Source: Enoplolaimus lenunculus
Taxonomy: Eukaryota; Nematoda; Enoplea; Enoplida; Thoracostomopsidae
Assembly: GCA_030248215.1 (NCBI GenBank)
Contig: JASANG010002439.1
Span: forward strand, 112,115-176,114
Direction of reading: 5' to 3'
Length of the DNA: 64,000 nucleotides
The notes under the pieces are model-generated. The model saw only the letters and a program-made list of their open reading frames with translations, did not search any database and was not told the origin of the DNA. How positions within the stretch are numbered: position 1 is the first letter of the stretch; each line of letters opens with the position of its first letter. Positions 19,601-27,896 of the stretch are shown here, one piece after another. A program made the position numbers and the translations under genes.

Positions 19601-21625
19601 CATTTTGCGGCGGTTTTGTATACTTCATATCTCCGAGTCGCAAACGCTGTCTCCAGCAAGCCCGCTACACTAAGCTATTCGTTATTGAGTCAGCTGAAAC
19701 GCTGATAATGTACTTTTGGATTGTTTTGGCGTATCAGAAAGAGGACCGCTCTGTACACCTTTAACATTTACATTTCAGCCGTTTTAACTGATATAAGTTA
19801 ATTACTTTAGAACTGAACTTTTAAAACTTGATATGCTGCAATAAATATGCGTAACATATACTTAGACTAATGGGTTAAAATTAACTTAACTTGTTCCAGG
19901 AAGCATTTACACTATCTAATTAGGTTAATTGTTTACACTTATGGATTAAAGAGTAATTTTGGACAGACTTCTATTGATTCAAACTCAACATTGAGAGCGC
20001 GGACTCTGTTTACCTCTCCCTTATTGTTCTCCTCAGTACAGTAGGAGCGCTACCAAGCTACCAGGAGTAACGTATACCAAATTGTTTATGGCGTTTAAAA
20101 GTGTTGCAATCTCTATTGTTCTCCTCAGTACAGTAGGAGCGCTACCAAGCTACCAGGAGTAACGTATACCAAATTGTTTATGGCGTTTAAAAGTGTTGCA
20201 ATCTCTATATATTTACGAATATTAGTCTGGCCCATGTATAGAACATGGCCGGATCGTTTTCCGGAGGGGCTATAATATAGTCGGTTTAAGCTTTAGACTT
20301 ATTTTTTTTGTTCAGGCTTAAGTTTAGTCTAAGGCATAGGCTTAGGAATAGGCTCATCCGTACGCTTAGGCTTAGGCTTAGGAATATGTTTTTACTACTG
20401 TTCCGGCCCTGTTCTATACATTGGCCATTAGTCTTATATACCACGCAGGCGTTCACATAAGTCTAAAGAATCGGAAAAAATTTCGGTTGGTACAAAATCG
20501 AAAGAAATACTCAAAGATACGTCACGACGGGCACAGAGTAAATCTGATGCTGACAAACAGCCAACGGCGTTACGGAAAGTCTTGATGAAGCCATCAGTTC
20601 AAAGTATGCATTCATAGGATGAATTCCAGGGTCCATGTATAGAACAAGGTTGAAACAGTAGTATGAGCATGTTTCTAAGCTTAAGCCTAAGCCTAAGCCT
20701 ATGCGTAAAGATGAGCCTATTCCTAAGCCTAAGCCTAAGCCAAAGCAAAACGTTAGTCTATAATTTAAGCTGGCTATATTACAACCCAACAGGACAACGT
20801 GCCAACCCTGTTAAATACATGGGCCGATTTCAGTGTACAAAGAAATATTTTATAAAAAACTTTTAAAGCTTCGTTAATTATTAAGATACTAGATTAATTC
20901 TTGGGGGTACGCAAAATTTTGGATTTGACCCATGATGGGGGTTCGTGGGCTTAAGTCGTTTTCCTTGCTTAATTCTACGAAAATTTATACGCCAAGTAGC
21001 CGAGAAAATATAAATAAATATACATTCTTAGTTTTGTTAGTACTTATATATGGTGATTTTGCAAATTTGATGATATTGCAAGTTCAATTAATATTGAAGC
21101 TCTTCAACCCTTTCCCTGCACGTACGGTTAACAGAATTTGGATGAGGCAAAGCATTAGGCTAAGGCTTTCAAATTTAGGCTCATGTAAAGATCAGGAACG
21201 GAACGTTTTTTGTGAGACTAGAAGAGTAAGCTTTAGGTTTAGGCTAACTATTTTGCTTGGCATAGGCTTAGGCTTAGGCTTAGGAATCAACTCATTCTTA
21301 CGCTTAGGCTTAGGCTTAGGCTTAGGCTTATGCTTAGGCTTACGCTTAGGAATGTGCTTATAATACTGTCCCGCCCCTATTCTTTAAATTGGTCCAAGTT
21401 TATATAGGCATAGGTGAACCTTTTTCCTGAAGCTATGCCTAAACCTAAGCCTAAAGTGTAAAATGTGGTGGAACTTGTACAACAGCGAATATTGGCAGCC
21501 AGAATTTCTGTTCTTCAGTGCCGTCAGAACGTGTGAAACCATTCTCTCAGTCCGTGTCGTATACTCGTCGTTCAATTGATGATGCGCAACAACGTTTGAA
21601 TTTGGTCAAAGAACCATATTTGTAA
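16673..21625 (+). CDS. Type I membrane protein of unknown function (5 exons, 276 aa)
   Basis: Proposed exons: 16673-16778, 17798-18094, 19274-19439, 20449-20603, 21519-21625. Phases agree at all four junctions (1, 1, 2, 1), and the last exon ends in TAA. Residues 1-17 form a signal peptide (FSIGLVLCFSLFACQ). A short ectodomain of about 80 residues is Ser/Thr-rich and has a Lys-Pro stretch (SKPKSKPKPNK, residues 80-90). One helix follows (about 102-127, GWTIIALCSILIAMIAATSL). The cytoplasmic tail of about 150 residues is basic, with many Ser and Lys. There is no cysteine pattern or known domain, so I do not assign a function. Layout (signal, one helix, long tail) and orientation match the ZP gene 4 kb upstream; a functional tie is only a guess. 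Introns hold at least seven MITEs. The donor at 19439 (GTACAG) could be skipped, giving a shorter protein ending at 19485. Confidence 0.7.
16788..17344. mobile_element. Non-autonomous transposon with 37-bp inverted ends
   Basis: The left end GATGCACCATCCCGGTTATA (continuing CTGCGCTTGCCACTGTC) and the right end, read in reverse (TAATGCACCATCCAGGTTAC...), match over about 37 bases. No transposase. It begins nine bases after the donor of exon 1 of gene 2, and contains the tandem repeat below. Confidence 0.8.
17022..17145 (+). repeat. 39-bp tandem repeat inside a MITE
   Basis: AAATTTTGGCGGGAAATTC alternates with AAATTTTGGCGAGAAAACTT for about three units, then drifts. It gives a 75-codon repetitive frame that is not a gene. 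Confidence 0.8.
17455..17560 (+). repeat. Right half of a GGCCMATGTA MITE
   Basis: AATTAGTCTATAAGTTTAAT, then CTCTATTGCAGTACC and AAACGTTCCGCCGCTG match the right portion of the family; the left half is not seen. Confidence 0.6.
18227..18390 (-). mobile_element. hAT-like MITE, worn copy
   Basis: GACCCATTTATACGACAAGG at the left, then GGATCGTTTTCC and CTTAGGCTTAGGCTGAGG; the right terminus is not recognisable. Intron 2 of gene 2. Confidence 0.6.
18675..18930. mobile_element. MITE, CACTGTAAATT family
   Basis: Ends GCACTGTAAATTATAGTCAG and TGGAATTTACAGTGTG, inside rich in AACTCAGA and GAGTTGATTAATCAAC. Similar copies at 18972-19246 and 31233-31635. Confidence 0.7.
18972..19246. mobile_element. 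MITE, CACTGTAAATT family
   Basis: Ends CACTGTAAATTCCAATGAG and CACTGAAATTTATAGTG. It stops about 28 bases before the acceptor of exon 3 of gene 2. Confidence 0.7.
20024..20207. repeat. Exact 92-bp tandem duplication
   Basis: The block starting TTGTTCTCCTCAGTACAGTA at 20024 is repeated at 20116 with no difference I can see. The duplicated unit includes the end of a decayed TACTGTAGTGACCC-type remnant (19910-20045). Intron 3 of gene 2. Confidence 0.9.
20229..20426 (-). mobile_element. hAT-like MITE with exact 8-bp target duplication
   Basis: ATTAGTCT lies on both sides (20221-20228 and 20427-20434). Ends GGCCCATGTATAGAACATGG and CCCTGTTCTATACATTGGCC are long inverted termini. It lies 22 bases before exon 4 of gene 2, so the acceptor region is supplied by the target duplication and what follows. 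Confidence 0.9.
20630..20825 (+). mobile_element. hAT-like MITE just after exon 4 of gene 2
   Basis: Ends GGTCCATGTATAGAACAAGG and CCCTGTTAAATACATGGGCC; flanks AATTCCAG and GATTTCAG agree at six of eight. It starts 27 bases after the proposed donor, so exon 4 is bracketed by two copies in opposite orientation. Confidence 0.8.
21178..21395 (-). mobile_element. hAT-like MITE, CTTAGG-rich
   Basis: Ends GGCTCATGTAAAGATCAGG and CCCCTATTCTTTAAATTGGTCC, with a long uninterrupted run of CTTAGG units at 21300-21350. Intron 4 of gene 2. Confidence 0.75.
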
Positions 21626-21712
21626 GAGTGAATACGTAGCAAAGTGGGCATAGGAAGGATTATATATTTAGAAGGCCAATTTGACTTTAGGGCGCGTAAT
21701 AGCAGTTAGTAT

Positions 21713-22033
21713 ACCCAAGGGTGGATAATCGCGATAGAACAAGAGTGTGCAACTGGGCACATTCTGTGTAGAAAAGTATGTACCCGGCACCTGTTGCGTT
21801 TTTGCCGTATATCCCTTTATTTAGAAGCGGGTACATCCGGTGAGAATCGTGGCACTTTATTTACGCGGCGTTATACGTGTTCCCGTTATAGCTTAATTTA
21901 GGGGTATTCGTGTGATAGCGACCGCCACCTTTAAACCAAGGGGAGGGTTGGCCAAAACGCAACACCCGGTGGTACATTTTGTGCCATGCGAGACCCAAAG
22001 AGTTGCACACTCTTGTCATTATCCACTCTTGGT
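21713..22033. mobile_element. MITE, CCAAGAGTGGATAA family
   Basis: Left end CCCAAGGGTGGATAATCGCG and right end (reverse) CCAAGAGTGGATAATGAC share about 40 inverted bases, including AAGAGTGTGCAACT, and are flanked by TA. A full second copy is at 36681-36999; part of a third is at 420-500. TA flanks fit a Tc1/mariner-type target. Confidence 0.75.
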
Positions 22034-22307
22034 ATTAGAATACTTCTAGGTCTAAAGTCTAGGCCCGTAATATAAAATGTGTGTAGCACCTATCGCCAGT
22101 TAACTTTGATGTCTTGCCACTTTCAAACTATAGAATACTGAGACTCAAAATTCTTTTCGCATATAATTTGCACTATTTTTACGTCAATTTTGAGTTCAAC
22201 AACTGCAGTAGTTAGTGAGTTTGAAAACCTATTCATTACTAACCGATAATAGTTGCTCTTGCGATACGCATTTGGGAATATGGGCCTAAAACATAAGCCT
22301 GACAGTC

Positions 22308-22752
22308 ATGCTAATTTGATAAAAGGGCAACATATTCTAACGTCACATTTTAATTGATATGTTTAGGCCTTAAACTTTGCAGCCAATATAAAGAACTGGC
22401 GCGGAACAGTATTATAGGCATATTCCTACAAGCCTAAGCCTACGTCTAAGCGTAAGAACGAGCTTATGCCTAAGCCTAAATTTAAGCATAAGCAAAGTTG
22501 GCCCATGTAAACATCAGGGACAGAACACTATTTTTTTGCTTTGCTTAGGCTTAGGCATAGGCTTAGGTATAAGCTTGTTCTAACGCTTAAGATTAGGCTT
22601 AGGCTTAGGCTTAGGCGTAGCCTTAGGCTTGTAGGAATATGCTTATAATACTGTTCCGCCAATGTTCTCTACATTTGCAACAAAATTTATGGCGTAAACA
22701 TATCAATTAATATGTGACGTTAGAATATGTTGCCCTTCTATCAAATTAGCAT
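22308..22752. repeat. Foldback composite with two opposed MITEs
   Basis: A 60-bp arm (ATGCTAATTTGATAAAAGGG at 22308) recurs inverted at 22690-22752. Between the arms are two GGCC-type MITE halves facing each other (22380-22497 forward, 22498-22680 reverse). The whole could fold into one hairpin. Confidence 0.7.
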
Positions 22753-22849
22753 TGGTGTAGGAAACGCAAGCAACTACCGACAACCGTGTCCGGCACACAT
22801 CAAAAAACCCATTGAACATTAGTAGTGAGAAAATGGGGGTTTGACGCCC

Positions 22850-23070
22850 TCCACCTCCACATGTGAAGGTGGAGGAGGGTGGAGGGAGTAGTGCACCACC
22901 CTCCTCAACATGTGGAGGTGGAGGAGGAGGTCACAAATGGTTCATCTTGCAATGGTCCACGGGGATAATCCCCAGCCCAGCATGTAGCCAGACCACCCCA
23001 TCGCCGTAGGGGCCGCGCCTGGTAGCTGTGCAAGCAGCCGCAGGTGATGGTCCTTGAAAGGACCGTTGGG
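22850..23070. other. GC-rich subterminal hairpin block of the Polinton
   Basis: Repeated short palindromes (CCACCTCCACATGTGAAGG and ACATGTGGAGGTGGAGG) are followed by GGTCC/GGACC and CCAGACCACCCC...GGGG stems. The mirror copy is at 27900-28120. Candidate roles are protein binding, replication origin or a structured RNA; none is shown. Confidence 0.5.
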
Positions 23071-23083
23071 ATAAAATGTGTAT

Positions 23084-23395
23084 TTACTCAAACAGATGAA
23101 AAATGTATGCTTTGTGCTTCAGACAAAAAGTTGGAAATTTTTCAAACACTTTAAAAAACGCCTCATTGAAGGAGTTTCCCTTCTCTAGTTCCCTACAAAT
23201 GCATTTAACTGTAAAAGTCATTTTCCGTCTTTCCTTTAAAAGTTGCATTAGGTTATGTTCTTGTTCTGATGGCCCATCTATGAATTCATCAGCAATTCTA
23301 CAGTGTCGTCTATAAATTTTAACTTCAGCTTCCGCCCTTTTTATTTCGGAATACATAAAGTCATTCAACACATAAACAATTAACTGTTGCCCCAT
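23084..23395 (-). CDS. Small Polinton protein, unknown (left copy)
   Basis: 103 codons, acidic and basic residues mixed, alpha-helical in character (ending FCLKHKAYIFHLFE). The other copy is 27585-27896. I recognise no domain. It lies in the terminal repeat of the fossil element. Confidence 0.6.
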   Translation of the reverse strand: MGQQLIVYVLNDFMYSEIKRAEAEVKIYRRHCRIADEFIDGPSEQEHNLMQLLKERRKMTFTVKCICRELEKGNSFNEAFFKVFEKFPTFCLKHKAYIFHLFE

Positions 23396-23479
23396 TTTAC
23401 GTCTGAACTTTATAACAAAAAAAAGTGAAAACTGATTTATTTTAAAGGTTTACTACCTTTATATTGTTTTTAAATAGCC

Positions 23480-23791
23480 TCATTTCATCAATGGCACCTG
23501 ACAAAGTGTTTGTGCCTCAGCTGTTGTAAAGTAAATGTACGTATTAAAGCTCTGTAATATATATGTTCCAACGGAACGGCATGCCTCATGTATTGTATAA
23601 TTCAAAACATCATTACTAATTTCTGTGTTTGTTTTATAACATTGAATATAACTGCTTTGATAGCAGCAACTAATGTAACAACGCTTGGAAAGTGTGTAAG
23701 CATTACAATGGAATATACTCATTACAGTACCTAAAATTGTAGCAGCAGTAACAAATGAAAGTGTTAGTAATATAATTATTCTTTTATCCAT
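23480..23791 (-). CDS. Small cysteine-rich membrane-type Polinton protein (left copy)
   Basis: 103 codons with an N-terminal hydrophobic segment (IIILLTLSFVTAATILGTV) and then several cysteines (RCYISCCYQ). It resembles a signal-anchored small protein. The other copy is 27190-27501. Family unknown. Confidence 0.6.
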   Translation of the reverse strand: MDKRIIILLTLSFVTAATILGTVMSIFHCNAYTLSKRCYISCCYQSSYIQCYKTNTEISNDVLNYTIHEACRSVGTYILQSFNTYIYFTTAEAQTLCQVPLMK

Positions 23792-23819
23792 AGTTCACTT
23801 GTAGTATAATTTTAGCATT

Positions 23820-24331
23820 TTAAGAGCTTTTCCATCTTACTTCTTTGTTACCAGTTAAACTAAATTGTGCGGCATATTCTCCCATTACAAACATAATAAT
23901 AGCACTTTCTAACTCTTTTGCAAAATCAACCACCACTCGCACCTGACCATCATCTGGGTTTGATAAATAATTACAGTCACTACTATGGTCTTTACTCAAA
24001 TCGATACAAAAAATTTTGTATCCTCCATCAAACATATCCCTTCTAAATTCAATGTTATCGTTTTTAAAGTTCAAAGCATATATTGAGTTGTAAAACAAGC
24101 GCAAATTATTAAATTGCTTGCATGGTAAACCAACATTGCAAGGTAACCGGTCGTCATTCATGAAAAGTGTAAAGTTTGAAACATCTGGAAATGTGAAGTT
24201 AAACAAATTTTTGCTTGCAACCCCTGAATATACTTCCTGTGATATTGACCAAATATATACACGGCGGGGAAGCCTTCCTTCAAACGCAATCCAATCAACG
24301 TTTTGGAGTCCTTTGTTTACGGCCAATGTAT
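23820..24331 (-). pseudogene. Capsid-family segment in the left terminal repeat
   Basis: Inverted copy of the 3' part of the capsid-family frame at 25983-27161, present because the terminal repeat extends into that gene. Part of the fossil Polinton. Confidence 0.75.
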
Positions 24332-24520
24332 ACACCCAGTCTGTCCACTTACAACGCAGGTAAACGGTAGTTCAAGCGGTAAAAGTAATTGATCACTACG
24401 TTGCAGCGGAATATTGCTTATATTTTGTGTATTGTTTTTAACGCAACAGGTTTTTTTGTGCCTGTGTATGTGCTGACGGCAAGTATATACCTTAAAACAT
24501 TTATCACATTTGTGATCCAT
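24317..24520 (-). CDS. Small zinc-finger frame in the Polinton
   Basis: 67 codons with CDKCFKVYTCRQHIHRHKKTC near the start, a classical Cys2-His-His/Cys zinc-knuckle spacing. It lies just inside the left terminal repeat. It may be the beginning of a longer element protein; I do not assign one. Confidence 0.45.
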   Translation of the reverse strand: MDHKCDKCFKVYTCRQHIHRHKKTCCVKNNTQNISNIPLQRSDQLLLPLELPFTCVVSGQTGCIHWP

Positions 24521-24576
24521 TTTGATGACTCTTTTAACGTTTACCTCTTTTAAGCAGTACTTAGCAACTGCAATAC

Positions 24577-25112
24577 ATAATGTGTAACCCTAAACATAAC
24601 CATGTGTAGCCCTAAATGTAACCATGTGTAACCCGAAACGTAACCAGGTGTAACCCTATATGTAACCATGTGTAACCCTAAATGTAACCGTGCGTAACCC
24701 AAATGTAACCATGTGTAACCCTAAATGTAACCGTGCATAACCCAAATGTAACCATGTGTAACCCTAAATGTAACCGTGCGTAACCCAAATGTAACGATGT
24801 GTAACCCTAAATGTAACCGTGCGTAACCCAAATGTAACGATGTGTAACCCTAAATGTAACCATGTGTAGCCCTAAATGTAACCGTGTGTAAACCTAAATG
24901 TAACCATGTGTAACCAAAAATGTAACCATGTGTAACCCTAAATGTAACCATGTGTAACCCTAAATGTAACCATGTGTAACCCTAAATGTAACCATGTGTA
25001 GCCCTAAATGTAACCATGTGTAGCCCTAAATGTAACCGTGTGTAACCCTAAATGTAACGTGTGTAACCCTAAATGTATCCACGTGTAATCCTAAATATAA
25101 CCATGTGTAACC
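24577..25112. repeat. Minisatellite of telomere-like 22-bp units in the Polinton
   Basis: About two dozen units of GTGTAACCCTAAATGTAACC type, period near 22, with drift to 21-24. TAACCCTAA matches the core of canonical telomere repeats, but the longer unit shows it is not a chromosome end. Confidence 0.9.
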
Positions 25113-25520
25113 CTAAACTGGTTTTATATCTCGTTCGTGTACCCAAGAATTCATACTTTTTGGATAACCTAACCACTTTACTAAATACTCAGTTCCTCTT
25201 TTGGTTTTGCGTTTTTCAAGAATTTTCTCAATCTTGAAAATATTGTTTTCAATATTAACACTTTGCAATTCCTGCGTGTAAAACTTTCCTAAAATAACTT
25301 CACCATTAGCATCTTTTATTTCATATACAGGTGGGTTGTACGGGTGCTGAGAATGTATAGTGAATACCTCTTGCGACCATAGCTGGTTAAACCCGCGTTG
25401 AAATGGTGTGTGCTCTTCACTGATTCTAACAATATCTCCAATAGGAAAGTTAAATATAATCTCTAGATTTGTATGCGGAAATAAAATTTGTCTAATATTG
25501 TCTTCGTTCTGTTTATTAAC
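25113..25520 (-). pseudogene. Polinton integrase C-terminal region with chromodomain
   Basis: On the minus strand, residues include VRISEEHTPFQRGFNQLWSQ (the linker region of Polinton/retroviral-type integrases) and then GTEYLVKWLGYPKSMNSWV, a chromodomain core with the expected aromatic residues. It ends at 25113 next to the minisatellite. The family is integrase of Polinton type; the element is a fossil. Confidence 0.8.
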
Positions 25521-25690
25521 GTAAATTGGTTAACTAAGGAAACATGGAAGCTTTTGGAAAATATCAGTTAACCAATCAGAATACAGGTTTACACACAACA
25601 GTGACGTGTTCCCAAGCGGTGCAAAATTTATATTAAGACTACTTTTTTCATAAAAAGGCTTAAAAGCAGCGCCAATTAGTAATACTTTAT

Positions 25691-25876
25691 TTGAACATGG
25701 CTATCCCGCTGTGCTACACTATTTCAAAGCTAACAACAGCAGTGCAACCACAAACCTCAACGAAGAAAGTAACTTGTAAAAGTAAAACAGTTTGTAAAAC
25801 CACAAAAAAACGACCCATGGTTAAAAAGCCAAAAACTCTTAAAAGAAACACCACGATAAAAAAGAAGAAAAAGTAA
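25691..25876 (+). CDS. Small basic protein of the Polinton
   Basis: 61 codons, very rich in Lys and Thr (KKRPMVKKPKTLKRNTTIKK). Small basic proteins next to capsid genes are known in Polintons and adenovirus-like elements and may bind DNA; that role is inferred. Confidence 0.55.
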   Translation: MNMAIPLCYTISKLTTAVQPQTSTKKVTCKSKTVCKTTKKRPMVKKPKTLKRNTTIKKKKK

Positions 25877-25982
25877 AACGGCTAATTGCGGACTGCAAAA
25901 ATTAAAATGGTATGAAGAACCATACCCTACTCAACAAGCAATTCAGTCAACACAATTAATTGAAGTTGCTTGTGAGACAACA

Positions 25983-27161
25983 TTGCCTACTAGCGATGTA
26001 GAAGATGCTCTTAGGTTCAAAATTAGTGAAAGTACATTTGATTGTGTTGATTTTTCAAATATGTATGCCTACATTGAATTACAACTATTTAAAAAAGATG
26101 GAACCGCAATTACTATTGATGACAGGATAATACCTTGTAACATGTTTGGGTATGGACTGTTTTCTTCTGTACAACTAAAAGTAAATGATGAACCAATAAC
26201 TTTTAATCAGAAGCATTACGCTTGGATGTGTTATGTGTTGAATATGATGCAGTTGAGTTCGCAGCAGCGAAACCAATATTTAGCAGGTGGGTTGTACTCA
26301 TTAGATACACCGTATGCGTTTGATGCATTAGATGGATCAAATGTCGGTGCTGAAAACAGAGCAGCTTACGTAGGAGTTTCAGAAAGATTAGAATTATACT
26401 TTCCGTTGATGCTTGACGTATACTTTCCACCCAAATGTTTGCCTCCTAAAACTAAACTGGAGTTTGAATTTTATAGAAACCCTGCTTCACTTCCATTACT
26501 GCATGCTAAAGATAAAGCATACGTCATACGAATAAACGAGTTTAAGTTATACGTTGCAAAGTCAAGGTTGACAAAACAGGCTATTGAGTTGCAAGACAAA
26601 ATATTACACAGCACTGGTATGAGTGTACACGCACTAAGATATAGATGTCATACATTGGCCGTAAACAAAGGACTCCAAAACGTTGATTGGATTGCGTTTG
26701 AAGGAAGGCTTCCCCGCCGTGTATATATTTGGTCAATATCACAGGAAGCATATTCAGGGGTTGCAAGCAAAAATTTGTTTAACTTCACATTTCCAGATGT
26801 TTCAAACTTTACACTTTTCATGAATGACGACCGGTTACCTTGCAATGTTGGTTTACCATGCAAGCAATTTAATAATTTGCGCTTGTTTTACAACTCAATA
26901 TATGCTTTGAACTTTAAAAACGATAACATTGAATTTAGAAGGGATATGTTTGATGGAGGATACAAAATTTTTTGTATCGATTTGAGTAAAGACCATAGTA
27001 GTGACTGTAATTATTTATCAAACCCAGATGATGGTCAGGTGCGAGTGGTGGTTGATTTTGCAAAAGAGTTAGAAAGTGCTATTATTATGTTTGTAATGGG
27101 AGAATATGCCGCACAATTTAGTTTAACTGGTAACAAAGAAGTAAGATGGAAAAGCTCTTAA
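25983..27161 (+). CDS. Polinton major-capsid-family frame
   Basis: A 392-codon frame that I recognise as related to the metazoan 'F54H12.2-like' proteins, the double jelly-roll capsid protein of Polintons. Supporting stretches are FSNMYAYIELQLFKKDG, FGYGLFSSVQLKVNDEPIT, RLPRRVYIWSISQ and NLFNFTFPDVSNFTLFMND. The 3' part (from 26650) lies in the right terminal repeat. Part of a fossil element. Confidence 0.8.
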   Translation: MPTSDVEDALRFKISESTFDCVDFSNMYAYIELQLFKKDGTAITIDDRIIPCNMFGYGLFSSVQLKVNDEPITFNQKHYAWMCYVLNMMQLSSQQRNQYLAGGLYSLDTPYAFDALDGSNVGAENRAAYVGVSERLELYFPLMLDVYFPPKCLPPKTKLEFEFYRNPASLPLLHAKDKAYVIRINEFKLYVAKSRLTKQAIELQDKILHSTGMSVHALRYRCHTLAVNKGLQNVDWIAFEGRLPRRVYIWSISQEAYSGVASKNLFNFTFPDVSNFTLFMNDDRLPCNVGLPCKQFNNLRLFYNSIYALNFKNDNIEFRRDMFDGGYKIFCIDLSKDHSSDCNYLSNPDDGQVRVVVDFAKELESAIIMFVMGEYAAQFSLTGNKEVRWKSS

Positions 27162-27189
27162 AATGCTAAAATTATACTACAAGTGAACT

Positions 27190-27501
27190 ATGGATAAAAG
27201 AATAATTATATTACTAACACTTTCATTTGTTACTGCTGCTACAATTTTAGGTACTGTAATGAGTATATTCCATTGTAATGCTTACACACTTTCCAAGCGT
27301 TGTTACATTAGTTGCTGCTATCAAAGCAGTTATATTCAATGTTATAAAACAAACACAGAAATTAGTAATGATGTTTTGAATTATACAATACATGAGGCAT
27401 GCCGTTCCGTTGGAACATATATATTACAGAGCTTTAATACGTACATTTACTTTACAACAGGTGAGGCACAAACACTTTGTCAGGTGCCATTGATGAAATG
27501 A
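27190..27501 (+). CDS. Small cysteine-rich membrane-type Polinton protein (right copy)
   Basis: Near-identical partner of 23480-23791; it starts 28 bases after the capsid-family frame on the same strand, so the two are probably read together. Confidence 0.6.
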   Translation: MDKRIIILLTLSFVTAATILGTVMSIFHCNAYTLSKRCYISCCYQSSYIQCYKTNTEISNDVLNYTIHEACRSVGTYILQSFNTYIYFTTGEAQTLCQVPLMK

Positions 27502-27584
27502 GGCTATTTAAAAACTATATAAAGGTAGTAAACCTTTAAAATAAATCAGTTTTCACTTTTTTTGTTATAAAGTTCAGACGTAAA

Positions 27585-27896
27585 ATGGGGCAACAGTTAA
27601 TTGTTTATGTGTTGAATGACTTTATGTATTCCGAAATAAAAAGGGCGGAAGCTGAAGTTAAAATTTATAGACGACACTGTAGAATTGCTGATGAATTCAT
27701 AGATGGGCCATCAGAACAAGAACATAACCTAATGCAACTTTTAAAGGAAAGACGGAAAATTACTTTTACAGTTAAATGCATTTGTAGGGAACTAGAGAAG
27801 GGAAACTCCTTCAATGAGGCGTTTTTTAAAGTGTTTGAAAAATTTCCAACTTTTTGTCTGAAGCACAAAGCATACATTTTTCATCTGTTTGAGTAA
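27585..27896 (+). CDS. Small Polinton protein, unknown (right copy)
   Basis: Near-identical partner of 23084-23395, 83 bases after the previous frame on the same strand. Confidence 0.6.
   Translation: MGQQLIVYVLNDFMYSEIKRAEAEVKIYRRHCRIADEFIDGPSEQEHNLMQLLKERRKITFTVKCICRELEKGNSFNEAFFKVFEKFPTFCLKHKAYIFHLFE

Larger units (their letters stand above)
22821..24331. repeat. Left terminal inverted repeat of the Polinton
   Basis: Reverse complement of 26650-28150 at very high identity. It carries a GC-rich subterminal block (22850-23070), two small minus-strand genes and the 3' part of the capsid-family frame. Confidence 0.9.

Noticed and set aside
24577-25112. A chromosome end
   Set aside because: The units are 22-mers with a telomere-like half, not a pure hexamer, and lie inside a Polinton with sequence on both sides.
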